Assembly (NCBI RefSeq): GCF_029433095.1
Contig: NZ_JARNTX010000007.1
Location: 124,001-188,000, forward strand
Reading direction: 5' to 3'
DNA from: Hymenobacter sp. YC55
Lineage (GTDB): Bacteria; Bacteroidota; Bacteroidia; Cytophagales; Hymenobacteraceae
DNA length: 64,000 nt
The number at the start of each line of letters is the position of its first letter. The first letter of the stretch is position 1. The notes beneath the pieces were generated by a model. That model worked only from the letters and a program-made list of their open reading frames with translations. It did not search any database and had not been told where the DNA came from. This document shows, piece after piece, positions 43,339-51,638 of the stretch. The translations under genes and the position numbers were made by a program.

Positions 43339-43572
43339 TTATTTTTTGGTCACCCGATCTGCCTGATTGCGGGGGTGCAGTTCCACGTCATAGTCGCCGT
43401 AAAGTTGCAAGCGCGTATTGAGCTGGCGATTGTAGTACGTCATGGTCGTGCCATCTTGCCGCTCATTACTGTGCGTGAGGGGGTGGGGAGTAACCGCACA
43501 GGATCCGAGCCCGAGGCTTAAGGCCGTTAACACGCAAGCAGCAGAAGCGAGAGACGAATTGATTGGAATCAT
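43339..43572 (-). CDS. Lipoprotein N-terminal fragment
   Basis: 77 residues. The signal peptide (MIPINSSLASAACVLTALSL, then GLGSC) has a lipobox. The short mature part (MTYYNRQLNTRLQLYGDYDV) stops at a TAA 9 bp before the next open stretch in the same frame. See the gene at 42952. It could also be a genuine short lipoprotein. Confidence 0.55.
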   Translation of the reverse strand: MIPINSSLASAACVLTALSLGLGSCAVTPHPLTHSNERQDGTTMTYYNRQLNTRLQLYGDYDVELHPRNQADRVTKK

Positions 43573-43745
43573 AGAAAGGCAGCTAGCTGCACAAGAATTG
43601 GAGAACGAGTGGATGCCATGTGGTCAAGTGCCCGGCGTATAGGCCCTGACCAGTGGTCAAGATCCTAAAACTATTCCACCGAGTCCAAGAACTCTTAATA
43701 TTCCATGTTTCCTTAGAGATGCCGTAACGTTACGTGGAACACCGT

Positions 43746-44405
43746 TCAATTAATGATACGAAGTCGCTGTCCTTGTGGCAATCGGAGCCGTAGCAAACGA
43801 AGCACGGTTGAATCGCCACTTAAGCGAACGACTTCACGACTAAAATACGTCCGCGGATTCGCTTGTAAATCCGGCAAGTCACTCACCTGCCACGAGGCAT
43901 CAAGACGCTGGTGGCGCGTTAAGCGTGTGGCCCATTGCAAGCCGGGAAGTACAGGCGTCAGCTGGGCTGTACGAGCGGCATACGGATGAAAGTCCTGGGG
44001 ATCGTGTCGTTGTAAGGCAACCACTTGCCAACCGCGGCGAAAGAGCACGCGTTTCGTCTGCCATCGCTGTGGGCGCGCAAACACGCCCCTCGTGGGGTCG
44101 AGCAGGCGCGACCAGTCTTGGGAAGAAGCCAGCAGTAGCGACAGGGACCAGCCGATCTGCACCAGCAACAACGGGGCCCACAGCAGCCACGGCACCGTGC
44201 GCCAGAGCCGCCGTCGCCAACCGGGCCGCACCCCGAGCAGCCGGCATGCCGGAAAAGCGAGCCCCCAAACGCCCCACCGCGGTAGGTTATCGAAGGGCAG
44301 GGGGGTAAATTCTAAGGGCGTGGTTAGCGTCAGCACCATAAGGCCCAGACTCAGCAGCCAGGTACCGATTACGATGCTTGCCAGGGGTGACTTACCGGCC
44401 ATCAC
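43746..44405 (-). CDS. Predicted membrane protein
   Basis: 219 residues. Three hydrophobic segments in the first 110 residues (about 8-28, SIVIGTWLLSLGLMVLTLTT; about 46-60; about 73-92, LLWAPLLLVQIGWSLSLLLA). The second half is soluble and basic (KRVLFRRGWQVVALQRHDPQ, SREVVRLSGDSTVLRLLRLR). No family recognised. Confidence 0.65.
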   Translation of the reverse strand: MMAGKSPLASIVIGTWLLSLGLMVLTLTTPLEFTPLPFDNLPRWGVWGLAFPACRLLGVRPGWRRRLWRTVPWLLWAPLLLVQIGWSLSLLLASSQDWSRLLDPTRGVFARPQRWQTKRVLFRRGWQVVALQRHDPQDFHPYAARTAQLTPVLPGLQWATRLTRHQRLDASWQVSDLPDLQANPRTYFSREVVRLSGDSTVLRLLRLRLPQGQRLRIIN

Positions 44406-44503
44406 ACGCTAGTTAAACAGTAGAGGTGGGATGGCCAAACGTATGCGCGAAGAAGAGAGACACTGTTGCAGAAACGTGGAAACAACATCATAAAATTGGC
44501 ACT

Positions 44504-44848
44504 CTACTCTTGCCGGCTAATCCTAGTTGAGCGAGGATATTCAGCGGTGGGCAACGTGATAAAATAGCTGGGGGTGAGCAGGAAGTGGGTAGGCATGCCA
44601 ACAAGCCCACCCTGCTGATAGGTAATTCGAATGGTATCTCCTCGTAACGTGTAGCGGCCCGCATGGTAGCCCAGACCCATTTCCACTTCACATTCTCTAT
44701 TCGTATACAATTTCACTGTATACGAGCCGACCAGCAAGTCCTCGAAGGCAGCGTGCTGTAGGGTTCTGGTTTCACAGGCACTCCCAAGCAGAGAAAGAAA
44801 GAGGATGCCGAACCAGATCAATTTGCGTGGTGAGGTACTGCTGTTCAC
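44504..44848 (-). CDS. Small lipoprotein
   Basis: 114 residues. The signal peptide (KLIWFGILFLSLLGSAC) ends in a lipobox LGSAC-type site. The mature part (FEDLLVGSYTVKLYTNRECE, YHAGRYTLRGDTIRITYQQG, THFLLTPSYFITLPTAEYPR) is strand-rich, like small lipocalin-like lipoproteins of Bacteroidota. No assigned family. A MITE-like element lies about 100 bp upstream. Confidence 0.65.
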   Translation of the reverse strand: MNSSTSPRKLIWFGILFLSLLGSACETRTLQHAAFEDLLVGSYTVKLYTNRECEVEMGLGYHAGRYTLRGDTIRITYQQGGLVGMPTHFLLTPSYFITLPTAEYPRSTRISRQE

Positions 44849-44946
44849 TGGTGCACAACTGGCGATAGGCGTAATAGTGCCAAAAGTAATGGACCAAGGC
44901 CAGGATATTGAAATTTATATTATCCCGATATAACGTATATAACAAC

Positions 44947-45100
44947 TGTGGCTGTTGCAAAAGTCTAGCAGTAGGCTGAAAACAGGTTGTTCGTGCCTCC
45001 ACCCGCGACCAGCTAGAGACGCTACCCAAGCCTTTTTGCCTCTTACCAGTACGTGAGGCAACCCAGTAGATTCGCTGGAGGGCGTTTTGCAACAGCCACA
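44947..45100. repeat. MITE-like element A (154 bp)
   Basis: Ends are perfect 16-bp inverted repeats: TGTGGCTGTTGCAAAA at 44947-44962 and TTTTGCAACAGCCACA at 45085-45100. No coding capacity. The same ends occur in two further elements at 50320 and 51322; the interiors differ. GGCTGTTGCAAA is reminiscent of IS6/IS5-type termini. Confidence 0.75.
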
Positions 45101-45202
45101 CAGGTTCTCGGACACCTTTCGGAAAAGTGACGCCTCCCGAGCCACCCATCTGCTGTGCTTAGCATTATACTTTATATACTTTAACAGGTTAGCCTGCTTC
45201 TT

Positions 45203-46444
45203 TTAACGCTGTAATTCACTCCGCAACCAGGTTTGGATTTCCGGACCTGCTACCTGCTCCACCGTCGCTAGGAAACCGAGCGTGGTGCTGGTTTTTTGCG
45301 CCGCCGTATGGGCCAATATCGTCAGGAATAACTCGGTTCCTACCCGGCCGTGCAAAGCGGCTAGGATGCCAGTGCCTTTGTTATAGATGACGCGCCGGTA
45401 CATGGGAAAGGGGTAGGCATAGCGGTTGAAGCCCCAGATGGGCGGCGCCCCGGCCGCCGTTTCCGCTAAGCGGGCCAACTCCGCTTTATATCCGGCTTCG
45501 TCGCCCCGGGACTGGATATATAAGAGGCTCGAATACGTGGCGAAAGCTTCGCTGAGCCAGCCGTTCTCGTCGTGGAACGAGCCGTAGGCCCACCATTTAT
45601 GGCTGATTTCGTGCGCTAAAATCAACAAATCAGCCGGCTGGGTAACATTAAAGTCGGTGTAGGTAATCACCGCCGCATTAGCCCGCAGCCCATACCCTTC
45701 GTAATTTGTACCCGGCAGGAAGATAGTGAATTGCGTAAGCGGGTCCTCTCGCCCAATCGTTCGGTTGTAAAACGCCACGATGGCATCGGCTTGGTGCAGC
45801 ATCGCCGTGTCCGGCTGGGCAAGGGCTACCCCCGTTTTTATGACGCTAACCGGGGCCGCCGGGGACGACATCATTTGATAAAACTGCTGGGCAATCAGGG
45901 CTGTGGGTTCAATGGCCGGGGTCGTGCCGTGAAACACCCAGTGCCCAGATCGCGGCCGCTCGGCTGGCACGGTGCTGCGCACTTGATACGCGGCCGGCAC
46001 TAGTACATCCAATTCGTACATGACCGGCTCGTATTCCTGATAGGGGCGGAACGGGAGCCAGTTGCTATGGCCGCTGAAGATGGCCACTTGGTCATTAAAC
46101 TGGCCCTTGCCCATTGTACCGGAATAGGTAAGCTCCAACTCCCGCGGCCGCTGCGGGTGGGACGCATAGCGCACCTGCACGTGGTGCACGGTATCGCTCA
46201 GGTAGCGCGCGGTTGTGACGTGCCCTTGCACGGCCCGCGGCGTGCGCACGCGGTGCAGGGTGAAGGCCCGATTCAGGTGCAGGTTCACGACCGAAGTGGT
46301 GTCGGAAACCGGTAAGGTGAATCGGTAGCGACAAGTGAACGAGTGTGTGACGGGGTCGACCTGCAAGCGAATGTGCACAAGGGGAAAGGCCCCGCTTGGC
46401 AGCGAGCTACAACAGGCGATCAGCAGCAACAAGAGATATTTCAT
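45203..46444 (-). CDS. M1-like zinc metallopeptidase, secreted
   Basis: 413 residues from ATG 46444, which starts a signal peptide (MKYLLLLLIACCSSLPSGAF). The first 200 residues are the strand-rich N-terminal domain seen in M1 aminopeptidases. The zinc site is HEISHKWW (about residue 270) with the third ligand E in GWLSEAFATYSSLL. The distance from HExxH to that Glu is 16 residues between, shorter than the usual 18, and the GxMEN exopeptidase motif is replaced by YEGYGLRANAAVITY. So the fold is M1-like, but the substrate may differ from classical aminopeptidases. Confidence 0.8.
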   Translation of the reverse strand: MKYLLLLLIACCSSLPSGAFPLVHIRLQVDPVTHSFTCRYRFTLPVSDTTSVVNLHLNRAFTLHRVRTPRAVQGHVTTARYLSDTVHHVQVRYASHPQRPRELELTYSGTMGKGQFNDQVAIFSGHSNWLPFRPYQEYEPVMYELDVLVPAAYQVRSTVPAERPRSGHWVFHGTTPAIEPTALIAQQFYQMMSSPAAPVSVIKTGVALAQPDTAMLHQADAIVAFYNRTIGREDPLTQFTIFLPGTNYEGYGLRANAAVITYTDFNVTQPADLLILAHEISHKWWAYGSFHDENGWLSEAFATYSSLLYIQSRGDEAGYKAELARLAETAAGAPPIWGFNRYAYPFPMYRRVIYNKGTGILAALHGRVGTELFLTILAHTAAQKTSTTLGFLATVEQVAGPEIQTWLRSELQR

Positions 46445-46504
46445 GGCAAAGGCGTAGGCCTCTTCTCGGGGCAAACGCTGTTTTCAGCAAAGTGGAAGAA
46501 GAGA

Positions 46505-46531
46505 GATGGTCGCAATTTATCAGCGACCATC
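46505..46531. repeat. Inverted repeat in divergent promoter region
   Basis: GATGGTCGC (46505-46513) and GCGACCATC (46523-46531) with 9 nt between, in the 350-bp space between divergent peptidase-like genes (45203 minus, 46792 plus). It could be an operator. No regulator gene is adjacent. Confidence 0.4.
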
Positions 46532-46791
46532 ATACAGAAACTGGCTCGCAACGTGGATTGAACGTCCTACACTTAACGATACCCGAGCTATTAGGAAATA
46601 TAGGATGAGGTTTCTTCTCGGATATAGTTCGGTTTTTACGTTTCTGAGCCTGCGAGACCTTGATGCTTGACCTAGTATTTTGACAAGATTGCCAAGGCCG
46701 CTCGCCCTGCTTTACAACGAGTTTCCTAAATTGGCCACAACGCCTGCTTTCCCTAGGAACGGCCATCCTCTTTCGTCTCAACCTACTTGGA

Positions 46792-48096
46792 ATGAACGTA
46801 TTGCTCGGCACCCTGCTCTCTCTTAGTAGTTTACTACCGATTACTACCCTGGCACAGCAACGGGTTTTCACCGACGATATCGACCACTTTTGGACGGCCT
46901 ATGATAGCGTGAAAACCACCGCCAATCACGCCCAGCAAGTCGCGTTCATGACCTCGCTTTATGTGGAGCGGCAAAGTCCTGGGCTGGCCGCGTTCATGAA
47001 AGCCCGCGACTACTCGGCGGCGCATTGGGTGGAACTCATCCATCGCTACCCCAAGTTCTGGACTTCAATCCGGCCCAACACGCTGACGGTGAAACAGCAG
47101 GCGCCAGCCATTGAGAGCAGTATTCGCGCCTTTCGGAAACTCTACCCCGAGCTTCGGGAGGCCCGCCTTTATTTTACCATTGGAGGACTCCGCTCCGGGG
47201 GAACAGTTGAAGACCAGATGGTGCTCATCGGGACCGAAATAGCGACGGCGAATGCGCAGACCGATGTCTCCGAATTTACGGATCCGTGGCTGGCCACCGT
47301 CTTTCAGCAGCAGTCGCTCGATAATGTAGTGGCGTTAAACCTTCATGAATATGTGCATACCCAGCAACGCAGCGGCAATGAGCGAGGCAACGTGCTCACG
47401 CAGGCCCTGAAGGAAGGCTCGTGCGATTTTATCACGGAGCTCGTAACGGGTCGCCCGTTACGCGCCAGCTATGCGGTGTACGGGGCCGCGCATGAGCCTG
47501 AATTGCGCACCTTATTTGAACAGGACATGTTTTCGCAGGCTTACGGCGCCTGGCTCTACAATGGCACTTCATCCCCCACTACCGCCGATTTAGGCTACTA
47601 TATGGGCTATGTTATTTGCAAAGCCTACTATAACAAGATCCCGCAGAAGAAGCAGGCGATCAAAGACATCATTGAGTTGAACTATGCGGATAGTACCGCC
47701 GTGGAGCGATTTGTGCAACGGTCCGGCTACTACGCGCAGCCCTGGAACAAAGCGGCCTTAGCAGCCGCGTTTGCCGCCAAACAGCCGGTCCTGGTCACGA
47801 CGCACCCCGTGGTCGTTGGCAACTCGGCCGTGGATGCCTCGCTCAAAGAGTTGGTCATCCACTTCGATCGGGAAATGAATAGGGCGGGGGTGTCCTTCGC
47901 CCCCGGCCCACGGGGCAAAAACTATTTTCCTCTCCAGCAACCCGTTGGCTTTTCAGCGGATGGCCGTTCCTACACCGTCCAGGTTGCGCTAGAGCCCCAC
48001 CACGAATACGAGTTTATCGTGACCAAGCGGGGCTTCAAATCGAAACAGGGCTATGCCTTGCGGCAGGACTATCCGATCCACTTCAGAACGAGGTAG
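46792..48096 (+). CDS. Secreted gluzincin-type metalloprotease-like protein
   Basis: 434 residues with signal peptide (MNVLLGTLLSLSSLLPITTL, then AQQ). The metal site is HEYVHTQQ (about residue 180), followed by E in ALKEGSCDFITELV. The region resembles DUF2268-type predicted Zn proteases. The last ~95 residues (VTTHPVVVGNSAVDASLKEL, then IHFDREMNRAGVSF) are an Ig-like Big_5-type domain. It is divergent from the M1-like gene; they may share regulation. Activity not shown. Confidence 0.75.
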   Translation: MNVLLGTLLSLSSLLPITTLAQQRVFTDDIDHFWTAYDSVKTTANHAQQVAFMTSLYVERQSPGLAAFMKARDYSAAHWVELIHRYPKFWTSIRPNTLTVKQQAPAIESSIRAFRKLYPELREARLYFTIGGLRSGGTVEDQMVLIGTEIATANAQTDVSEFTDPWLATVFQQQSLDNVVALNLHEYVHTQQRSGNERGNVLTQALKEGSCDFITELVTGRPLRASYAVYGAAHEPELRTLFEQDMFSQAYGAWLYNGTSSPTTADLGYYMGYVICKAYYNKIPQKKQAIKDIIELNYADSTAVERFVQRSGYYAQPWNKAALAAAFAAKQPVLVTTHPVVVGNSAVDASLKELVIHFDREMNRAGVSFAPGPRGKNYFPLQQPVGFSADGRSYTVQVALEPHHEYEFIVTKRGFKSKQGYALRQDYPIHFRTR

Positions 48097-48265
48097 AAAC
48101 TCGCTTTTTCTCGAGCGGTAACGGTCCTAGTTAATCCGCCAATAGTGAGCAAAGGCCTGCTTGCTTCTTCTAACCAATCAAGCTAGCACCGTGACAAGCC
48201 TCCCCTTCGGACTGACAAAGAGCATGTAAGAGGAGTCTCCCATAATTTGTCATTTTACATCCAAC

Positions 48266-48281
48266 CGTTTAACACCTGTCC
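48266..48281 (+). repeat. 16-bp dispersed motif, third copy
   Basis: CGTTTAACACCTGTCC, one base different from CGTTTAACAACTGTCC at 42864-42879 and its inverted copy at 38262-38277. All three lie at or just after gene ends in otherwise empty DNA. Confidence 0.45.
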
Positions 48282-48397
48282 AGGCCGTCCTTGCACCCTG
48301 GTGGTAAAGCTGATTCAAGAGCGGTGATTAGAAACTCAACTTAGGCAATACGGAACTGTGAAGGGAGCGGGGCAAGCAAGCGTTGAGAAGGGCTTTC

Positions 48398-49162
48398 TCA
48401 TTGGGTCAGCACTTGCGCAGTGAAATCACTGGCCTCGGTGTTGATGGGAATGCCTGAGTTGTAGAGAATGTCGATCACCTTCTGATCAATGGGTAGAAAC
48501 TCGGTGGCAAACTGGTCATAGGTATGGTCCGGATCCTGAATGATAATCTGCCGGTTGGAAGAGAAGACGCTTTTGGCATAACGCTTCGTATCCTTGGGCA
48601 GTCCGATACTTTGAGCCAGCTCCTCTCGGATGATGGCCTCTTTGTGGCCGGCCAGGTCCAGATTGTTGGCCACGGCCACCGTGGCGCTCACAATCTCGCC
48701 ACAGGCGCTGGTCTCAAAGCCAAACAGCCCATTGGCATCCAGCGTGTGCGGATTGGCCGAGTGCTTAGCAAACAAGCGGCTGATCTCTCGCTTCGGAACG
48801 AGGTAGATCTTCAAATCCGGCGCGGCATACGTGCCCAGTACAAATTGGGTGGAGCGACTGATGTGATTAAGGTCTTGTAGCACGCGCACCACTTCCCGGC
48901 GTTCGGCGCTCTCACAGGCGCTCATAATCCGCACGGTCACCCGGGGGCGATTCCAGCGGTGAATCGTGGGGCTAAGCGTGCCCAGATCATTGCCAAACGC
49001 CACTTGCTGGAAGTAGGTCAATTCTTCTTGGGTGTAATGGGTGCGTAGGTGCGCGACTTGTTGCTTCGTTAAGGTGGTGGCACACCGGGCGCGCGCACGC
49101 CAGTATGAGCTGAGTCCGACCACCAGGAATACAACGACGGCGACGAGCAGAATCTTTTTCAT
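48398..49162 (-). CDS. DUF2927-like membrane-anchored protein
   Basis: 254 residues from ATG 49162. The N-terminus MKKILLVAVVVFLVVGLSSY is a signal anchor. Later blocks AIIREELAQSIGLPKDTKRY, AKSVFSS and FLPIDQKVIDILYNSGIPIN follow the DUF2927 pattern (EE-x-x-QSLG-x-x-ND ... SIF ... D-x-x-x-x-x-LY). A cysteine-containing IMSACESAERREVVRVLQDL lies before it. Function of the family is unknown. Confidence 0.7.
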   Translation of the reverse strand: MKKILLVAVVVFLVVGLSSYWRARARCATTLTKQQVAHLRTHYTQEELTYFQQVAFGNDLGTLSPTIHRWNRPRVTVRIMSACESAERREVVRVLQDLNHISRSTQFVLGTYAAPDLKIYLVPKREISRLFAKHSANPHTLDANGLFGFETSACGEIVSATVAVANNLDLAGHKEAIIREELAQSIGLPKDTKRYAKSVFSSNRQIIIQDPDHTYDQFATEFLPIDQKVIDILYNSGIPINTEASDFTAQVLTQ

Positions 49163-49635
49163 CCAGAACGGGCCCCAAGCGAAGAAGAAGCCGAATGGGA
49201 AGCACGGCAATAAAAAGCGACTGCGCAACAAAATCGCTACGCTTCTATGGAAAGTGCTAGGGATAAGGGCAAGAAAACAGGAGATAAATTATTACAATTC
49301 CAAGCCCCCGCTTATAACAATTATTATGTTTAGAAATTATTCCTAGACAAGGAGCGACTTTATAAAAGCGCCTACTCGGGAGAAAGTCATGTTTGCTTAG
49401 ACTTATGAAAGCGCTTGGCTTAGGGTTTGCGAAACGCATCTCTTTGCGCCATTTCGTAAACTAGGAATCGTAGACGGGTTTCTTACACTCGCCCGGCCCT
49501 ACAGTGGCCTGCTGGCACCTAACGCTGGCCTGCTGCTAAGCGTTCGCGGAAAGCAGGTTTATGACAAGCCATGAACCCCTCCTATTCAATTAAGTGACTA
49601 CATTCATGTTTTCACTAACCCTTACCCGCATTGCC
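49163..49635. other. Gap (about 470 bp)
   Basis: Divergent space between the DUF2927 and TonB genes. AT-rich at 49280-49350. No element recognised. Confidence 0.4.
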
Positions 49636-50298
49636 ATGGTGCCCCCTCAAAACCCCCTGCGCCGGTGGAAGCAGCGGCCCGTGTTGCCCGTTCTTATAGC
49701 GCTGGTCTTGGCTGGCGGGACTGCCAAAGCACAGTCTCCCCCTGCGGGCGTTCAACTTTCTTTTCCAAGCAATGCCGATAAGCAAACTTTCAAAAGCAAG
49801 CTAGAAGAGGCCATGCGACAGGACTCGTTGCGCACGGGAGGCAAATTTGAGCCGGGTACCACGCAGCAGGTTTCCGTATTCAGTCGCATAGGCGAGCCCC
49901 ATCAGACGGTTACCGTTACCCGAGTGCCCAAAACACTGCCCGGAATGCAGCCCGTTACGCGCAGCGGCCACAAGATATATGCCTACGTGGAGCAAATGCC
50001 GCAGCTCGGCAATGGCGGGGGCATGCCGGAACTGGTGCAGGCCGTACAACGCAACATTAGCTATCCGAAAGTCCTATCCGGGGAGGCTGTGCCCACCGGT
50101 CGTGCCTTCGTCACCTTCGTGGTCGATACGGACGGCACGGTGCAGGACGCCAAAATCGTGAAAGGCCTGAGTCCGGCCTTCGACGCGGCGGTGGTGGCCG
50201 CCGTGCAGCAGTTGCCCCGTTTCGAGCCCGGCCAGCAGGCGGGACAACCGGTCGCAGTGGCCTATACTATACCAGTTGAATTTAAGGCCAAACCCTAA
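49636..50298 (+). CDS. TonB-family C-terminal domain protein
   Basis: 220 residues from ATG 49636 with an N-terminal signal/anchor (LPVLIALVLAGGTAKAQ). The C-terminal ~90 residues are the TonB_C domain (ELVQAVQRNISYPKVL, TGRAFVTFVVDTDGTVQDAK, FDAAVVAAVQQLPRFEPGQQ). The proline-rich linker typical of true TonB is short or absent, so this may be a TonB-like periplasmic protein, not the energy transducer itself. An alternative start at 49606 would add ten residues. No ExbB/ExbD genes nearby. Confidence 0.8.
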   Translation: MVPPQNPLRRWKQRPVLPVLIALVLAGGTAKAQSPPAGVQLSFPSNADKQTFKSKLEEAMRQDSLRTGGKFEPGTTQQVSVFSRIGEPHQTVTVTRVPKTLPGMQPVTRSGHKIYAYVEQMPQLGNGGGMPELVQAVQRNISYPKVLSGEAVPTGRAFVTFVVDTDGTVQDAKIVKGLSPAFDAAVVAAVQQLPRFEPGQQAGQPVAVAYTIPVEFKAKP

Positions 50299-50319
50299 GG
50301 AGCATCTACCCAAACGGGG

Positions 50320-50467
50320 GTGGCGGTTGCAGAACCCAGTAACTAGCGCGAAATGGGCCCGTGTCACGGGCTGTTACCCGACAAAAGGCTTTTTCAAGCA
50401 TTGTTCGAACCTATTATGATGCATGAAGCGCCTAGTTGCAGGGCAACCCGGGTTCTGCAACAGCCAC
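50320..50467. repeat. MITE-like element C (148 bp)
   Basis: Ends GTGGCGGTTGCAGAACCC (50320-50337) and GGGTTCTGCAACAGCCAC (50450-50467) match as inverted repeats at 17 of 18 positions and relate to elements A and B by the core GTGGCTGTTGCA. It begins 22 bp after the TonB gene. It is followed, like element B, by TATGTTCAATAGA. Confidence 0.7.
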
Positions 50468-50494
50468 TCGAAGTATGTTCAATAGAAAAAAGTA

Positions 50495-50585
50495 AAAGTA
50501 GGTGTTCGGATTACCTATTGAAAAACACCTCCTAAAAACCGCGTTTTCGGGGGCATAGATGAGGTACCAATGGCGTTCGAAATAG
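50495..50585 (+). repeat. 91-bp dispersed hairpin repeat, copy 2
   Basis: Reverse-orientation copy of 33729-33820. Ends AAAGTAGGTGTTCGGATTAC and GTTCGAAATAG are exact. The hairpin arm on one side is altered (ACACCTCCTAAAAA against the expected CGCCCCCGAAAA). Confidence 0.75.
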
Positions 50586-50672
50586 CGATCTAAGTGGACT
50601 GGTTACATTTCCTTACTTAGAGCCTCTTCGCAAGAAGGCGGTCCTGTCCAGCCGTGCGAGCAGCCGTTGCAG

Positions 50673-51260
50673 CTAGTCGGCTTCGCGCGGAGCAAACAAA
50701 TAGCCCAGCTGCAGCTGGTAGAGGGTGTGGCGTGGCCCCTGGCGAGCGAGACGGGTCAGGTCGTTGGCGTACCGCAGTGTCAAACTCAGGCCCATCGGGA
50801 CTTGATAGCCAACCCCGGCCACCGCGCCCACGAGGAGTTGGCGGTAGCCTGACCGGCCGGTCTCGGTACCCACCGCGGTTTCAAAGCGCGTGCCCAACAG
50901 GTAGCTCAACTGGGGTCCGGCTTCGACAAAGAGGCCCTTCGCTTGTAGGTGTACCAGGACGGGCAGCTCCAGATAGTGAAACCGACTGCGGTTGGTTTGG
51001 CCTTGGTAGGTGGTTTGCGCGCCTTTGGCCGAATACGCAAGTTCAGGTTGCACCGAGAACAAGCTGTTAGCGGCGAAGGGCAAACGAGCAAAGCCTGCTG
51101 CCCAGAAGCCAAGTCGACGGTCCGGCCGCGTTACGTCTTTAAAGTAGAGCGTACTATAGTTACCACCGGCTTTGAGGCCAAAGCGCACCCCTTGGGCGGG
51201 CGCCAGGCCGGGCCAGCAGCCGAACACGACCACTGCCCACACGATCCATCGCTTGTTCAT
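50673..51260 (-). CDS. Porin-family outer-membrane beta-barrel protein
   Basis: 195 residues from ATG 51260, signal peptide MNKRWIVWAVVVFGCWPGLA (then PAQ). After cleavage the sequence alternates as an outer-membrane barrel: VRFGLKAGGNYSTLYF, LGFWAAGFARLPFAANSLFS, VQPELAYSAKGAQ, HYLELPVLVHLQ, LFVEAGPQLSYLLG, LSLTLRYANDLT. This is the PorT/OMP_b-brl_2-like pattern ("outer membrane beta-barrel protein"). It is flanked by MITE-like elements on both sides. Confidence 0.8.
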   Translation of the reverse strand: MNKRWIVWAVVVFGCWPGLAPAQGVRFGLKAGGNYSTLYFKDVTRPDRRLGFWAAGFARLPFAANSLFSVQPELAYSAKGAQTTYQGQTNRSRFHYLELPVLVHLQAKGLFVEAGPQLSYLLGTRFETAVGTETGRSGYRQLLVGAVAGVGYQVPMGLSLTLRYANDLTRLARQGPRHTLYQLQLGYLFAPREAD

Positions 51261-51321
51261 GGTCTCAAGATAAACACACTCTTCGATGAGGAAAGGCGTG
51301 ACAGCTGTCTGACAAACGCTC

Positions 51322-51472
51322 GTGGCTGTTGCAAAACTCCCCGCAGGGAATGTACGGGGTCGCATCAGCGCCTAGGCCGTTCTAAATAAGCTGACCGAGC
51401 GCCCCTGGTGGGCAGAGGGTGGGGCGTCAAGTACCTGTTGTTCGCCTACGGTCAACCTTTTGCAACAGCCAC
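51322..51472. repeat. MITE-like element B (151 bp)
   Basis: Perfect 15-bp inverted ends GTGGCTGTTGCAAAA (51322-51336) and TTTTGCAACAGCCAC (51458-51472). No coding capacity. It sits about 60 bp upstream of the porin-like gene's start and could carry or disturb its promoter. Confidence 0.75.
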
Positions 51473-51582
51473 TAAATGTTATGTTCAATAGAGTAGCTCT
51501 TCCCCGTCGCTATGCCTCTTGCCAACGGACCCACCGCAGGTGTCGCTATGCCTCGCTTGGCGGCCACCAGCAGCGGGGCCCC

Positions 51583-51618
51583 AAAAAAACGCCGGCAGAA
51601 CTCGTCTACAGGCGTTTT
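51583..51618 (-). terminator. Rho-independent terminator of the SBBP gene
   Basis: Minus strand: stem AAAACGCC / GGCGTTTT with a 17-nt loop, then a run of T. It begins 20 bp after the stop of the gene at 51639. Confidence 0.7.
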
Positions 51619-51638
51619 CCTGGCAGTAAAGCGACAAC

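Noticed and set aside
44772..45149. 125-residue minus-strand frame across MITE-like element A
   Set aside because: It starts outside and runs through the inverted-repeat element into the lipoprotein gene in another frame. No domain.
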